Shown: positions 36,144 to 44,787 of the stretch, piece by piece
Numbering within the stretch: the stretch's first letter is position 1
Layout: each line of letters begins with the position of its first letter
Assembly: GCF_010560025.1 (NCBI RefSeq)
Contig: NZ_SAIY01000003.1
Location: forward strand, 310,001 to 374,000
Reading direction: 5' to 3'
Source of the DNA: Verrucosispora sioxanthis
GTDB lineage: Bacteria; Actinomycetota; Actinomycetes; Mycobacteriales; Micromonosporaceae
Length of the DNA: 64,000 bases
Notes under the pieces: generated by a model
What the model was told of the DNA's origin: nothing
What the model saw: only the letters and a program-made list of their open reading frames with translations
Databases searched by the model: none
Made by a program: the position numbers and the translations under genes

Positions 36144-36604
36144 CGGGGCGGGTCCGCGTACAGCCGGCTGACCGTCTCGGCCACGCAGACCGGCTTGCCA
36201 CCGCCGTCGCCCGCCACGGTCACCGTGGCCACCAGCTGCGCCCCGCCCTCGAACGGGCTGACCTGGTCGATCGTCGCGACGACCCGCACCGAGCTGCCGA
36301 CGCGTACCGGTGCGGGGAAGCGGACCCGGTTGAGGCCGTAGTTGACCCCCATCCGCACCCCGTCCACCCGGTACAGGCGGCCGACCAGCGCGGGCAGCAG
36401 GGCGAGGGTCAGGTAGCCGTGGGCGATGGTGCCGCCGAACGGCCCGGCCGCCGCCCGTTCCTGGTCGAGGTGGATCCACTGGTGGTCGTCGGTGGCGTCG
36501 GCGAACAGGTTCACCCGACGCTGGTCGATGGGGAACCACGGACCGGGGCCGAGTCGTTCGCCGACCGCGGCGGCCAACTCGTCGAGGCTGGCGAAGCTTC
36601 TCAT
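36140..36604 (-). CDS. MaoC-like enoyl-CoA hydratase
   Basis: 154 residues, hot-dog fold. The hydratase motif with catalytic Asp and His is in NLFADATDDHQWIH and the following GTIAHGYLTL. It adds water to trans-2-enoyl-CoA, with R-specificity expected. Its ATG overlaps the stop of the acyl-CoA dehydrogenase gene and its stop overlaps the ligase-like gene. It is clearly paralogous to the MaoC protein at 61005. Confidence 0.9.
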   Translation of the reverse strand: MRSFASLDELAAAVGERLGPGPWFPIDQRRVNLFADATDDHQWIHLDQERAAAGPFGGTIAHGYLTLALLPALVGRLYRVDGVRMGVNYGLNRVRFPAPVRVGSSVRVVATIDQVSPFEGGAQLVATVTVAGDGGGKPVCVAETVSRLYADPPR

Positions 36605-37773
36605 CCCAGGTGCCCTCCGAGCTTCGTGTAACCGCGCAGCAGGTCGCGGGCGATGATCAGGCGCTGCATCTCGTCGGTCCCCTCGAAGATCCGATACAGC
36701 CGCACCTGCCGGTACCAGCGTTCGATCGGCAGCTCGCGGGTGTAGCCCATCCCGCCGTGGATCTGCATGACCCGGTCGACCACCCGGTTGACCATCCCGG
36801 CGCCGTAGAGCTTCGCCATCGAGGAGGCGTGCCTCGGGTCCAGACCGGCGTCGACCGTCCAGGCGGCGCGCAGGATCAGCCAGCGGGCCGCCTCAAGTTC
36901 GGTCTCCGAGTCGGCGATCATCCACTGGATGGCCTGGTTGGTGCCGATCTTTGACCCGAAGGTCTCCCGGGTGTTGGCGTGGTCGATGGCCATCCGCAGC
37001 GCGCGTTCGGCGATGCCGACGGCGTGCGAGGGGATCGTGTAGCGCCCCTTGCCGATCCACTGCATGGCCAGGGTGAAGCCCTGCCCGACCTCGCCGAGGA
37101 TGTTGCGGTTCGGCACCCGTACGTCGTCGAAGAACAGCGAGGCGGGCCCGCCCTCGCCCATGGTGGGGATGAACTCCGACCGCCAGCCCATCGCCCGGTC
37201 CACCAGGAACGCGGTCGCCCCGCCGTTGCGGGCTCCGCGCTCGGGGTCGGTGACCGCGATGACGATGGCGAAGTCGGCCTCGTTGCCGCCGGTGATGAAG
37301 GTCTTCTCGCCGTTGAGGATCCAGTCGTCGCCGTCGCGGCGGGCCCGGAACCGGATGTTGGCGGCGTCGGAGCCGGCACCCGGCTCGGTGATGGCGAAGC
37401 AGGAGTTCCGCTCCCCCTCGATGGTGGGCAGCAGAAACTCCTGCCGCTGCTCGGCGGTGGCGTGGAACAGGATGTTGTCCGCCTCGCCGCCGAAACGGAA
37501 CGGCACGAAGGTGCGGCCGATCTCCGTCCAGATCAGCGACTGGACGACGGCCGGCAGGTCCATGCCGCCGTACTCCGCTGGCGTGGCCAACCCCCAGAAG
37601 CCGAACTTGCGGGCCTTGAGCTGCAACTCCCTCAGCTCGGAGCGTTCCAGGCCGGGCTGGTGGGCTCGCTCGCGGCGCAGCAGCTCCTGCTCCAGCGGCA
37701 TGACCTCGCGGGTGATGAAGTCGCGGGCGGTGTCGCGGATCGCCCGTTCCTCGTCGGACAGCCCGAAGTCCAT
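36601..37773 (-). CDS. acyl-CoA dehydrogenase
   Basis: 390 residues. FAD-binding motif CFAITEPGAGSDAA, GEKTFITGG and the C-terminal RIFEGTDEMQR are present, and the order MDFGLSDEERAIRDTARDF is typical. The usual catalytic Glu region near YRIFEGTDE is retained. It oxidises an acyl-CoA to its 2-enoyl-CoA, passing electrons to ETF. It is the second gene of the unit, followed by MaoC with an ATGA overlap. Chain length or branching of the substrate is not predictable. Confidence 0.93.
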   Translation of the reverse strand: MDFGLSDEERAIRDTARDFITREVMPLEQELLRRERAHQPGLERSELRELQLKARKFGFWGLATPAEYGGMDLPAVVQSLIWTEIGRTFVPFRFGGEADNILFHATAEQRQEFLLPTIEGERNSCFAITEPGAGSDAANIRFRARRDGDDWILNGEKTFITGGNEADFAIVIAVTDPERGARNGGATAFLVDRAMGWRSEFIPTMGEGGPASLFFDDVRVPNRNILGEVGQGFTLAMQWIGKGRYTIPSHAVGIAERALRMAIDHANTRETFGSKIGTNQAIQWMIADSETELEAARWLILRAAWTVDAGLDPRHASSMAKLYGAGMVNRVVDRVMQIHGGMGYTRELPIERWYRQVRLYRIFEGTDEMQRLIIARDLLRGYTKLGGHLG

Positions 37774-37797
37774 GTGCTCACGGTTCCTCTCCCGAAT

Positions 37798-38946
37798 TCA
37801 GAAGGCGTTGACGCCGGTGAGCGCCCGCCCGATGAGTAACTGTTGGATCTGGCTGGTGCCCTCGTAGAGGGTGGCGACGCGGGCGTCGCGCAGGTACTTG
37901 CCGACCGGGTACTCGTCGATGTAGCCGTACCCGCCGAAGACCTGGATGGCGTCGTTGGCCGCGCGGACGGCGGCCTCGCTGGCGAACAGCTTGGCCATCG
38001 ACGCTTCGGTGGCGAACGGCTGGCCCCGGTCGATCAGGTCGGCGACCCGCCAGACCAGCAGCCGCGCGGCGGCGGTGTCGACCGCGATACCGGCGAGCAG
38101 TTGCTGCACGAGCTGGTGGCCGGCGATCGGCTTGCCGAACTGCGTGCGGGTTCCGGCGTAGTCGACGGCGGCGTCCAGGCAGCCCTGGGCGATGCCGACG
38201 CAGCCGGCGGCGACCGACATGCGTCCCTTGGCGAGGGTGGCCAGCGCCAGCTTGAAGCCGGCGCCGCACTCGCCGAGCCGGGCGGTGTCGGGCACCCGGA
38301 CGGCGTCGAGAACGAGTTCGGCGGTGGCCTGCCCGCGCAGGCCCAGCTTGCCCTTGATCTCCGACCGGCTCAGGCCGGGGCTGTCGGTCGGCACCAGGAA
38401 CGCGGTGATGCCCCGGTGGCCCGGGCCGCCGGTACGGGCGAAGAGCAGCGCCACGTCGGCGGTGGTGCCGTTGGTGATGAACGTCTTGCGACCGGAGAGC
38501 AGCCAGTCGTCACCGTCGCGGACCGCCCGGGTGGTCAGCGCCGCCGCGTCCGAGCCGCTGTCCGGTTCGGTGAGCGCGAAGCAGCCGAGCGCGGTGCCGG
38601 AGCAGAGCGCGGGCAGCCACCGTTCGCGCTGCTCCGGGGTGCCGTGGGTGGCGATCGACTTGGCGACCAGGCCGAGCGAGACCGACACGATGCCCCGGAC
38701 TGCGGAGTCACCCCGGCCGAGTTCCTCAAGCACCAGGCAGTACGCGAGGTGGTCGCCGCCGGATCCGCCGTACTCCTCGGCGATGGTGAGGCCGAGGAAG
38801 CCGACCTCGCCGAGCTTGCCGACGATGCCGGGGTCGACCGCCTCGCGCCGGTCCCAGGCCGCCGCGTGCGGCACCACCTCGCGGTTGACGAAGTCGGCGG
38901 CGAGCGCCCGGACCGCGACCTGCTCGGCGGAGAGGTGAAGGTCCAT
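37798..38946 (-). CDS. acyl-CoA dehydrogenase, first gene of the operon
   Basis: 382 residues, similar in layout to the next gene but clearly a separate subfamily: ALTEPDSGSDAAAL, GRKTFITNGTTAD, and the C-terminal FGGYGYIDEYPV with LYEGTSQIQQ. The ATG at 38946 has no ribosome-binding site. A TAGTTT -10 box ends 6 nt upstream, so the transcript is probably leaderless. The operator at 38953 overlaps that box. Two different dehydrogenases in one operon suggest two desaturation steps or two substrates. Confidence 0.93.
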   Translation of the reverse strand: MDLHLSAEQVAVRALAADFVNREVVPHAAAWDRREAVDPGIVGKLGEVGFLGLTIAEEYGGSGGDHLAYCLVLEELGRGDSAVRGIVSVSLGLVAKSIATHGTPEQRERWLPALCSGTALGCFALTEPDSGSDAAALTTRAVRDGDDWLLSGRKTFITNGTTADVALLFARTGGPGHRGITAFLVPTDSPGLSRSEIKGKLGLRGQATAELVLDAVRVPDTARLGECGAGFKLALATLAKGRMSVAAGCVGIAQGCLDAAVDYAGTRTQFGKPIAGHQLVQQLLAGIAVDTAAARLLVWRVADLIDRGQPFATEASMAKLFASEAAVRAANDAIQVFGGYGYIDEYPVGKYLRDARVATLYEGTSQIQQLLIGRALTGVNAF

Positions 38947-38952
38947 GGCAGT

Positions 38953-38971
38953 AAACTAGCGGTGCAAGTTT
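38953..38971. promoter_or_regulatory. TetR operator, copy 1 (acyl-CoA dehydrogenase side)
   Basis: The 19-bp imperfect palindrome AAACTTGCACCGCTAGTTT (read on the minus strand) has arms AAACT and AGTTT with matching GC pairs inside. It overlaps the putative -10 element of the acyl-CoA dehydrogenase and lies 64 bp before the tetR start. An identical copy is at 39707. Confidence 0.8.
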
Positions 38972-39035
38972 TAAGCTGTCCAGACCCCGGTGTGGCAAAG
39001 TTCCCGGCGAGCCACCCACCCGAAGGAGGACACCC

Positions 39036-39701
39036 ATGCCCCGGCCGCGACAGGCCCTGCTCAGCAGGGAGCGGATCGTCGAGGCCGCCGCCGCGTTGAT
39101 CGACGCCGACGGGCTCGACGCGTTCTCCACCCGCCGGCTCGCCGCCGCGCTCGGCGTGCGCGGACCCTCGCTCTACAACCACTTCGGCACCAAAGACGAG
39201 ATCCTCGACGCGGTCGCGGACAGCATCACCGGCCAGGTCGACGTGTCGTTCTTCGCCGAGGTGGACTGGCGGGAGGCGCTGCGCCGCTGGGGCCACTCCT
39301 ACCGGGCCGCCCTCGCCGCCCACCCGAACATCGTGCCGCACCTGGCCCGGGGCCCGGGCCGACGCCCGGCGGCACTGGCGATGGCCGACGCCGTCTACGG
39401 CGGGCTGGTCGCGGCGGGTTGGCCACCCGCCCGGGCGACGCACATCGGCGCGCTGATGCGCTACTTCGTGATGGGTTCCGCGCTCAGTTCCTTCGCTCAG
39501 GGCTTCGTGAAGGATCCGGGGCTCTACGCGGAGCAGTACCCGCACCTGAGCCAGGCCCACCGCCTCGCCAAGCACCAGCACCAGGTCGACGAGGGCGCCT
39601 TCGCGCTGGGCCTGGAAGCACTAATCGACGGGCTGTCGCACACCTACGAACGCATCGTCGGCCCGCTGCCACCCCTCCCGCCGGCCGGCTCGGCGTACTA
39701 G
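39036..39701 (+). CDS. TetR-family regulator
   Basis: 221 residues from ATG 39036, with GAAGGAGG upstream. The N-terminal helix-turn-helix (ERIVEAAAALIDADGLDAFSTRR, then LGVRGPSLYNHFGTKDEILD over the recognition helix) is standard; the C-terminal ligand domain is variable. It sits between two divergent arms that share one exact 19-bp operator, so it almost certainly represses both the acyl-CoA oxidation operon and the aldehyde/alcohol dehydrogenase genes. The ligand is probably an acyl-CoA or acid intermediate. Confidence 0.88.
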   Translation: MPRPRQALLSRERIVEAAAALIDADGLDAFSTRRLAAALGVRGPSLYNHFGTKDEILDAVADSITGQVDVSFFAEVDWREALRRWGHSYRAALAAHPNIVPHLARGPGRRPAALAMADAVYGGLVAAGWPPARATHIGALMRYFVMGSALSSFAQGFVKDPGLYAEQYPHLSQAHRLAKHQHQVDEGAFALGLEALIDGLSHTYERIVGPLPPLPPAGSAY

Positions 39702-39706
39702 AGTCC

Positions 39707-39725
39707 AAACTTGCACCGCTAGTTT
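39707..39725 (+). promoter_or_regulatory. TetR operator, copy 2 (aldehyde dehydrogenase side)
   Basis: Exact 19-bp repeat, in inverted orientation, of the site at 38953. It begins 6 bp after the tetR stop and contains TAGTTT, a possible -10 box, 20 bp before the start codon region of the aldehyde dehydrogenase. Confidence 0.8.
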
Positions 39726-39744
39726 TAGCCGAGGTGAGGAGCCC

Positions 39745-41163
39745 ATGGAATCCGTACGGACCGACTTCTACCTCGACGGACGCTGGGTGCGCGCGGCCGG
39801 CGGACAGTCGCTTGAGGTGCACAACCCGACGACCGAGGAGGTCATCGGCACCGTCCCGGCCGGCACGGCCGGCGACGTCGACCGGGCCGTGACCGCCGCC
39901 CGGGCCGCCTTCGAGGGCTGGGCGGCGACCGACCCCGCCGACCGGGCCGCCCACCTCGACCGGTTGCATGCCGCCCTGACCGCCCGCGCCGACGACATCG
40001 CGCACACCGTCGCCGCGGAACTCGGCACCCCGCTGAAGGTCGCCACCCGGGTCCAGGCCGGGCTGCCGCTCACCGTCCTGGGCACCTACGTCGACCTGGC
40101 CGCGCACCCGCCCGCGCCGCAGACAGTGGGCAACTCCCTTGTGGTACGCGAACCCGTCGGCGTGGTCGGCGCGATCACCCCGTGGAACTATCCGCTGCAC
40201 CAGATCGTCGCCAAGCTGGCGCCCGCCCTGGCCGCCGGTTGCACGCTGGTGCTGAAGCCGAGCGAACTGACCCCGCTGACCGCGTACCTGCTCTTCGACG
40301 CCATCGACGAGGCCGGCCTGCCGCCCGGCGTGGTCAACCTGGTCACCGGCACCGGGCCGGTGGTCGGCGAGGCGCTCGCCGGCCATCCCGGCGTGGACCT
40401 GGTCTCCTTCACCGGCTCCACCGCCACAGGCCGGCGGATCACCCACCTGGCCGCCGACCGGATCGCCCGGGTGTCGCTGGAGCTGGGCGGCAAGTCGGCG
40501 AACGTGGTCCTCGACGACGCCGACCTGGCCAGCGCGGTCAAGGTGGGCGTCGGCAACGCCTTCCTCAACTCGGGACAGACCTGCACCGCCTGGACCCGGA
40601 TGCTTGTGCACCGGAACCGCTACGACGAGGCCCTCGACCTGGCCGCCAAGGCGACCGACGGCTACCAGCTCGGTGACCCGCTCGACCCGGCCACCCGGCT
40701 CGGCCCGCTGGTCTCCGCCCAGCAGCGGGACCGGGTACGCGACCACATCACCCGGGGCCTGGCCGACGGCGGCCGGCTGGTGGCCGGCGGCCTGGACGCC
40801 CCCGTCCCGCAGCGGGGCTGGTTCGTCGCCCCCACCGTCATCGCCGACGTCGACCCCGACAGCGCCCTCGCGCAGGAGGAGGTCTTCGGGCCGGTCCTGG
40901 CGGTCATCCCGGTCGACGACGACGACCACGCGGTACGGGTCGCCAACAACTCCCGCTACGGGCTGGCCGGCGCGGTCTGGTCCGGCGACGAGGAGCGGGC
41001 GTTGCGGGTGGCGCGCCGGCTGCGTACCGGTGCCGTCGACATCAACGGCGCACCGTTCAACCCGCTCGCCCCGTTCGGCGGCTACAAGCAGTCCGGCCTC
41101 GGCCGCGAGCTGGGCGTACACGGGCTGGAGGAGTTCTGCGAAGTGAAGGCGATCCAACGGTGA
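39745..41163 (+). CDS. NAD-dependent aldehyde dehydrogenase
   Basis: 472 residues with GAGGTGAGGAG upstream. The ALDH motifs are complete: ITPWNYPLHQI, FTGSTATGR, catalytic Glu in LELGGKS, catalytic Cys in NSGQTCTAWTR, and EEVFGPVLAV. It oxidises an aldehyde to its acid. The next gene, an alcohol dehydrogenase, starts within its stop codon, suggesting an alcohol-aldehyde-acid route that feeds the acyl-CoA operon on the other side of tetR. Confidence 0.92.
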   Translation: MESVRTDFYLDGRWVRAAGGQSLEVHNPTTEEVIGTVPAGTAGDVDRAVTAARAAFEGWAATDPADRAAHLDRLHAALTARADDIAHTVAAELGTPLKVATRVQAGLPLTVLGTYVDLAAHPPAPQTVGNSLVVREPVGVVGAITPWNYPLHQIVAKLAPALAAGCTLVLKPSELTPLTAYLLFDAIDEAGLPPGVVNLVTGTGPVVGEALAGHPGVDLVSFTGSTATGRRITHLAADRIARVSLELGGKSANVVLDDADLASAVKVGVGNAFLNSGQTCTAWTRMLVHRNRYDEALDLAAKATDGYQLGDPLDPATRLGPLVSAQQRDRVRDHITRGLADGGRLVAGGLDAPVPQRGWFVAPTVIADVDPDSALAQEEVFGPVLAVIPVDDDDHAVRVANNSRYGLAGAVWSGDEERALRVARRLRTGAVDINGAPFNPLAPFGGYKQSGLGRELGVHGLEEFCEVKAIQR

Positions 41164-42235
41164 GGGGCCTGGTGGTCCGGGGCGTCGGCACGCCGCCCCG
41201 GGTGGAAAAGGTCGAGCTGCCCGCCACCGGCCCCGGGCAGGTACGAGTCGCGGTCCGGGCGGCCGGCGTCTGCCACTCCGACCTGTCCATGGTCGACGGC
41301 ACCATCGCCGCGCCGTACCCGCTGCTGCTCGGCCACGAGGCCGCGGGCGTGGTGGTCGAGGTCGGCGCCGACGTCGACCGGATCGCCGTCGGCGACCACG
41401 TGGTGCTCGACTGGGCTCCCCCGTGCCGGGTCTGCTGGTACTGCGGGCACGGCGAACCGTGGCTCTGCGAACGCTCCGGCACCCCCGCCGCCACCGTCGG
41501 GCACACCATCGACGGCGAGCCACTGCACGTCACCCTCGGCCTCGGCGCACTGGCCGAGCAGGTGGTGGTGCCGCAGCACGCCGTGGTCGCCGTGCCGCCG
41601 GACCTGCCTTTGCCACCGCCGCGTTGCTCGGCTGCGCGGTGCTCACCGGCGTCGGCGCGATCCGCCGTACCGCCGACGTCCGACCCGGCGACTCGGTCGC
41701 CGTCATCGGTCTGGGTGGCGTCGGCCTCTCCGCGGTCGCCGCCGCCCGCGCCGCCGGTGCCGCCCGCGTCATCGCCGTCGACGTCGCACCCGCCAAGGCC
41801 GAGCTGGCGCACGCCGCCGGTGCCACGGACTTCCTGCTCGCCGACGACACCCTCAGCCGCGCGGTACGGACACTCACCGACGGCCGGGGCGTCGACCACG
41901 CGGTCGAGTGCGTCGGCCGGGCCGCCACCATCCGCGCCGCCTGGCGGGCCACCCGCCGCGGCGGGCAGGTCATCGTGGTCGGCATGGGCGGCAAGGACGA
42001 CATGGTCGCCCTCAGCGCCCTGGAGATCTTCCACTCCGCCCGGACGCTGCGCTCCTCGGTGTACGGCTCCTCCGACCCGGACCGCGACGTCCCCGAGCTG
42101 GCCCGCGCGGTGCTCGACGGCACCCTCGACCTCGATTTCCTGGTCACCGACCGGATCACCCTCAACGCGGCACCGGAGGCGCTGGCCCGGATGGCCCGGG
42201 GCGAGGGCGCCCGCACAGTGGTCCTGTTCGACTGA
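41160..42235 (+). pseudogene. zinc-dependent alcohol dehydrogenase, single frameshift
   Basis: The GTG start overlaps the aldehyde dehydrogenase stop (GTGA). The first 150 codons show catalytic zinc ligands in AAGVCHSD and GHEAAG, and the structural-zinc cluster CRVCWYCGHGEPWLC. After DLP at 41607-41609 the frame is lost. It resumes one base early at 41612 with ATAALLGCAVLTG and the NAD motif GLGGVGL. One missing base between 41611 and 41612 explains it, and restoring it gives 358 residues, the normal MDR length. It should oxidise a primary alcohol. Mutation and sequencing error are both possible. Confidence 0.85.
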
Positions 42236-42288
42236 CCCGTTCGGTGTGGGACTCTCCGGACGCCGGGCTGATCGGGCGTCGTCCGAGG

Positions 42289-42570
42289 TCATCCGGCCCG
42301 GTCTGGTTTGGCTGGCACCGTTGCGGTACTCCGCTGCTGTACTTCCGGCGGTTGTCTGGTCCAGCCAACGAAGCGACGGTGCAGTGCGCCGGCCGGTGCC
42401 CAGGGCATGTCCTCGGCGGCCTGGACGAGATAGCCACCGAGGTACAGCGTCAACGACACTGGAGCGTCGGCGTACTCCGCGCGCAGCTCCCGCCGCCGGG
42501 TCGGACACGGCCAGGGCAGGTCGCAACCGCCGCAGCTCCAGATTGGCAGCACCGGGCCGTGGGTGGTCAC
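42289..42570 (-). CDS. small conserved actinomycete protein, CxxCxxxWPC-type
   Basis: 93 residues from GTG 42570, overlapping the upstream stop (GTGA). The N-terminus has WSCGGCDLPWPCPTRRREL, with three cysteines in a CxxC...C pattern that may bind metal. A helical region (APVSLTLYLGGYLVQAAEDM) and a C-terminal GALHRRFVGW follow. Similar small proteins in Micromonosporaceae are sometimes labelled flavin reductase without support. It is the fourth gene of an overlapping series. Function unknown. Confidence 0.6.
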   Translation of the reverse strand: MTTHGPVLPIWSCGGCDLPWPCPTRRRELRAEYADAPVSLTLYLGGYLVQAAEDMPWAPAGALHRRFVGWTRQPPEVQQRSTATVPAKPDRAG

Positions 42571-42746
42571 CGCACACCGCCCAGGAACCGTGCGACGCTC
42601 GCGCGGGCCTGCCGGCGGGTCGCCCACTCCACCTGCCAGTAGGGGTACGGGACCAGTCGCGACCACCACGCCCGGCAGCCGACACACATCCCGTCGAACC
42701 CTCGGACGTGCACGGCGAGGATGACTCGCTCCGGGCCGCCGGTCAC
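42567..42746 (-). CDS. tiny hypothetical protein (59 aa)
   Basis: GTG 42746 follows GGAGAG and opens a 59-residue frame, with 4-bp overlaps at both ends (GTGA with the gene before and the gene after). The product carries FDGMCVGCRAWWSRL, a CxxC motif, then PYPYWQVEWATRRQARASVARFL. It is too short for most gene callers. Overlap on both sides and the ribosome-binding site support it. No family is recognised. Confidence 0.6.
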   Translation of the reverse strand: MTGGPERVILAVHVRGFDGMCVGCRAWWSRLVPYPYWQVEWATRRQARASVARFLGGVR

Positions 42747-42985
42747 TGCTCACTCTCCTGCGGCCAGTGACCCCGGTTGATCGGTATCCGGTGCCGGGCA
42801 CGGCACGGCAGGTCGGCACCGCATCGGCAGACGCGCCGCCAGCGCTGCCAGGACCAGACCGGCCGATGCCTTCGGGCAAACGTCAACGCAGTGGCCGACA
42901 GGTACTCGTCGTACGAGACGCGCCGACTGCTCGGAGGCGACACGTCGGGAGTACCTGCCCGCGCTGGGCTCACCTTTGGCTCCAT
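42743..42985 (-). CDS. small hypothetical protein (80 aa)
   Basis: The start is taken as ATG 42985, 16 bp inside the end of the upstream gene; the open frame extends to 43288. The conserved-looking part is RPVWSWQRWRRVCRCGADLPCRARHR, given here in two blocks because of its length: a Trp/Arg-rich stretch followed by CxC and a third Cys. It could be a small metal- or nucleic-acid-binding protein. The stop overlaps the next start by 4 bp. Confidence 0.5.
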   Translation of the reverse strand: MEPKVSPARAGTPDVSPPSSRRVSYDEYLSATALTFARRHRPVWSWQRWRRVCRCGADLPCRARHRIPINRGHWPQESEQ

Positions 42986-43206
42986 ATCGTGCGCTGATCC
43001 CGCATCGTCGGCACGTACGGCGTTGTCTGGATCGGCTCGCGATGCCACTGCGTGTCGCGCAAGCGCCGAGCTTGGTCGAGCAGCCGCTGATGCGCCGCTG
43101 CCTGCTCGGCGGCTTGGTGGCGCTGACCCGTTCCAGGCGGCGGGGGCGAGTCGGCCCGCCGAAGTAGCCATCGCATGATGTCGCGCAGCTCGGACCGAAT
43201 CGCCAC
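42970..43206 (-). CDS. small hypothetical protein (78 aa), first gene of the small-gene series
   Basis: GTG 43206 is preferred over GTG 43227 because GAGGGAGG lies about 8 nt upstream. The 78-residue product is charged and helical (IRSELRDIMRWLLRRAD, then a Gln/Ala/Arg-rich coil). It may form a short coiled coil. No family is recognised. The end overlaps the next gene. Confidence 0.5.
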   Translation of the reverse strand: MAIRSELRDIMRWLLRRADSPPPPGTGQRHQAAEQAAAHQRLLDQARRLRDTQWHREPIQTTPYVPTMRDQRTIWSQR

Positions 43207-43385
43207 AGGTTCCGCCTCCCTCGTCACGGGTTGCGGGTGGCGCCGGCAGCGCGACTGTCAGGCGTCGCGCTCGGGTTGACGCCGCCACCCGACGGACACA
43301 GTCGGCGCAGCGGGTGCTTCCTGCCGTCGTGTCCTAAACGGAACGCTATGAACAGCACGGTGCGTGATGGCACACTTACGCACCA

Positions 43386-44570
43386 CTACTGGGCGGAGAC
43401 TCCCATGCGCTCGCACAGGCCCCGCAGCTCAATGGAGACCAGTCCTCGGCGCAGCAGCCCACGCGCGACCTCCCGAGCCGCCGTCGATGACCGGGTGTGC
43501 TGCGGGCCGACCCGCTCGGCTGCCAGCAGCATCCGCACCGCGTCTCGCTCCCGGTCAGCCGCCACCATCGCGCGGGCCATGTCCAGCCAGTAGTACACCT
43601 GCCGCACCGCCGGCAGATCCCCGACCGCCACCTGGGCAGCCGCCCGTAACGCCTCCTGCGGACGCCCGGTGTCGAGCAGGTAGGCCATCCGCCACAACGC
43701 CACGTTGCTCGGCCCCCACAACAGATCCCAGTTCGTCGTCTCCCCGGTGTACGCAGCGATGCGCGCCGCCTCGTCGAGGTGATCCTCGGCGGCGGCCTGA
43801 TCCTTCATGCCGGCGAGGTGATGCGCGCGGGCCAGGTGCAGGAACCCGAGCACATCCAACGCGGTATCCGCGCTGCTGCCCGCCAGGTCCGCACCGGCCC
43901 GATCGCAGTACGCCCGAGCCGGGCCATACGCGCCGGTGTATGCCGAAACCCGCGCCCGATTCGCCGCCGCCACCCCCATCGCGACCGGATCATCAAGCAG
44001 GTGCGCAGCCTCGGCCGAACGCTCCGCCGCCAACCAGGCGTGGGCCGAGTAGCCGACGTTCAGCAACGAACCCATCGCCACCCCGTACACCGGCACCATC
44101 AACCGGTACGCCGACCGCCGATCAGTCACGCCGTGCAGGGCCGGCACGAGATCCGCCAGGCGGCGCAGCGCCCCCGCGTAGTCGCACCGGCCATACAGAT
44201 CCCGCACCAGCGCGGACTCCCGAGCCACCTGCTCCACAGTGGCGGCCCCAATGACCGACGGGCCATCGAACGGATGCGCCATCATCGCCCGCCACACCCG
44301 CTCCGCGTCGATACGCGCACCATCAAGCTGCCGATCAGCCGGCGTGTACGGCTGCCCGGTGAGGTCGAAAACCGAACACTCCAGGGCAGCGGCCAGATCG
44401 ACCACCATGTACCGGTCCGTACGCTGCACACCGCGCTCGATACGTGACCACGTAGTATGCGAGATACCCGCGCGACTCGCGGCGTACCGGATGCTCCAGC
44501 CCCGCAACTCGCGCCGGGCCCGGATGCGCTCACCCACCGACGGGTCAGCAGGTATGGCTCGGCGAGGCAC
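43386..44570 (-). CDS. XRE-type helix-turn-helix regulator with TPR-like C-terminal domain
   Basis: 394 residues from GTG 44570 with AGAGGG upstream. Residues about 10-65 hold the Cro/CI helix-turn-helix (SVGERIRARRELRGWSIR, AGISHTTWSRIERG). The remaining 320 residues are helical repeats rich in Ala and Leu, similar to the TPR-like domain of streptomycete regulators that respond to small peptides or signals. It lies upstream of the four small overlapping genes in the same direction and may control them; the gap is 179 bp. Confidence 0.85.
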   Translation of the reverse strand: MPRRAIPADPSVGERIRARRELRGWSIRYAASRAGISHTTWSRIERGVQRTDRYMVVDLAAALECSVFDLTGQPYTPADRQLDGARIDAERVWRAMMAHPFDGPSVIGAATVEQVARESALVRDLYGRCDYAGALRRLADLVPALHGVTDRRSAYRLMVPVYGVAMGSLLNVGYSAHAWLAAERSAEAAHLLDDPVAMGVAAANRARVSAYTGAYGPARAYCDRAGADLAGSSADTALDVLGFLHLARAHHLAGMKDQAAAEDHLDEAARIAAYTGETTNWDLLWGPSNVALWRMAYLLDTGRPQEALRAAAQVAVGDLPAVRQVYYWLDMARAMVAADRERDAVRMLLAAERVGPQHTRSSTAAREVARGLLRRGLVSIELRGLCERMGVSAQ

Positions 44571-44787
44571 AACGATCCCTCTCGACCAACGATCAGCTTC
44601 GGTAGGCAGCCAGCACGACAACCGGCAACCACGCCACCACCGACGGTACCCCTGATTGACCTGGAGTGGCCCCAAGCCCTGCAGGCGAGGGAGGCGCGAC
44701 ACCGCAGGCCCGGCTGCGCCGTCAGAACCTCTGCAAACAGGTGCTGTTGCGCGAACGGCCGATTCGCGATCGCGCAGGCACCGAATC

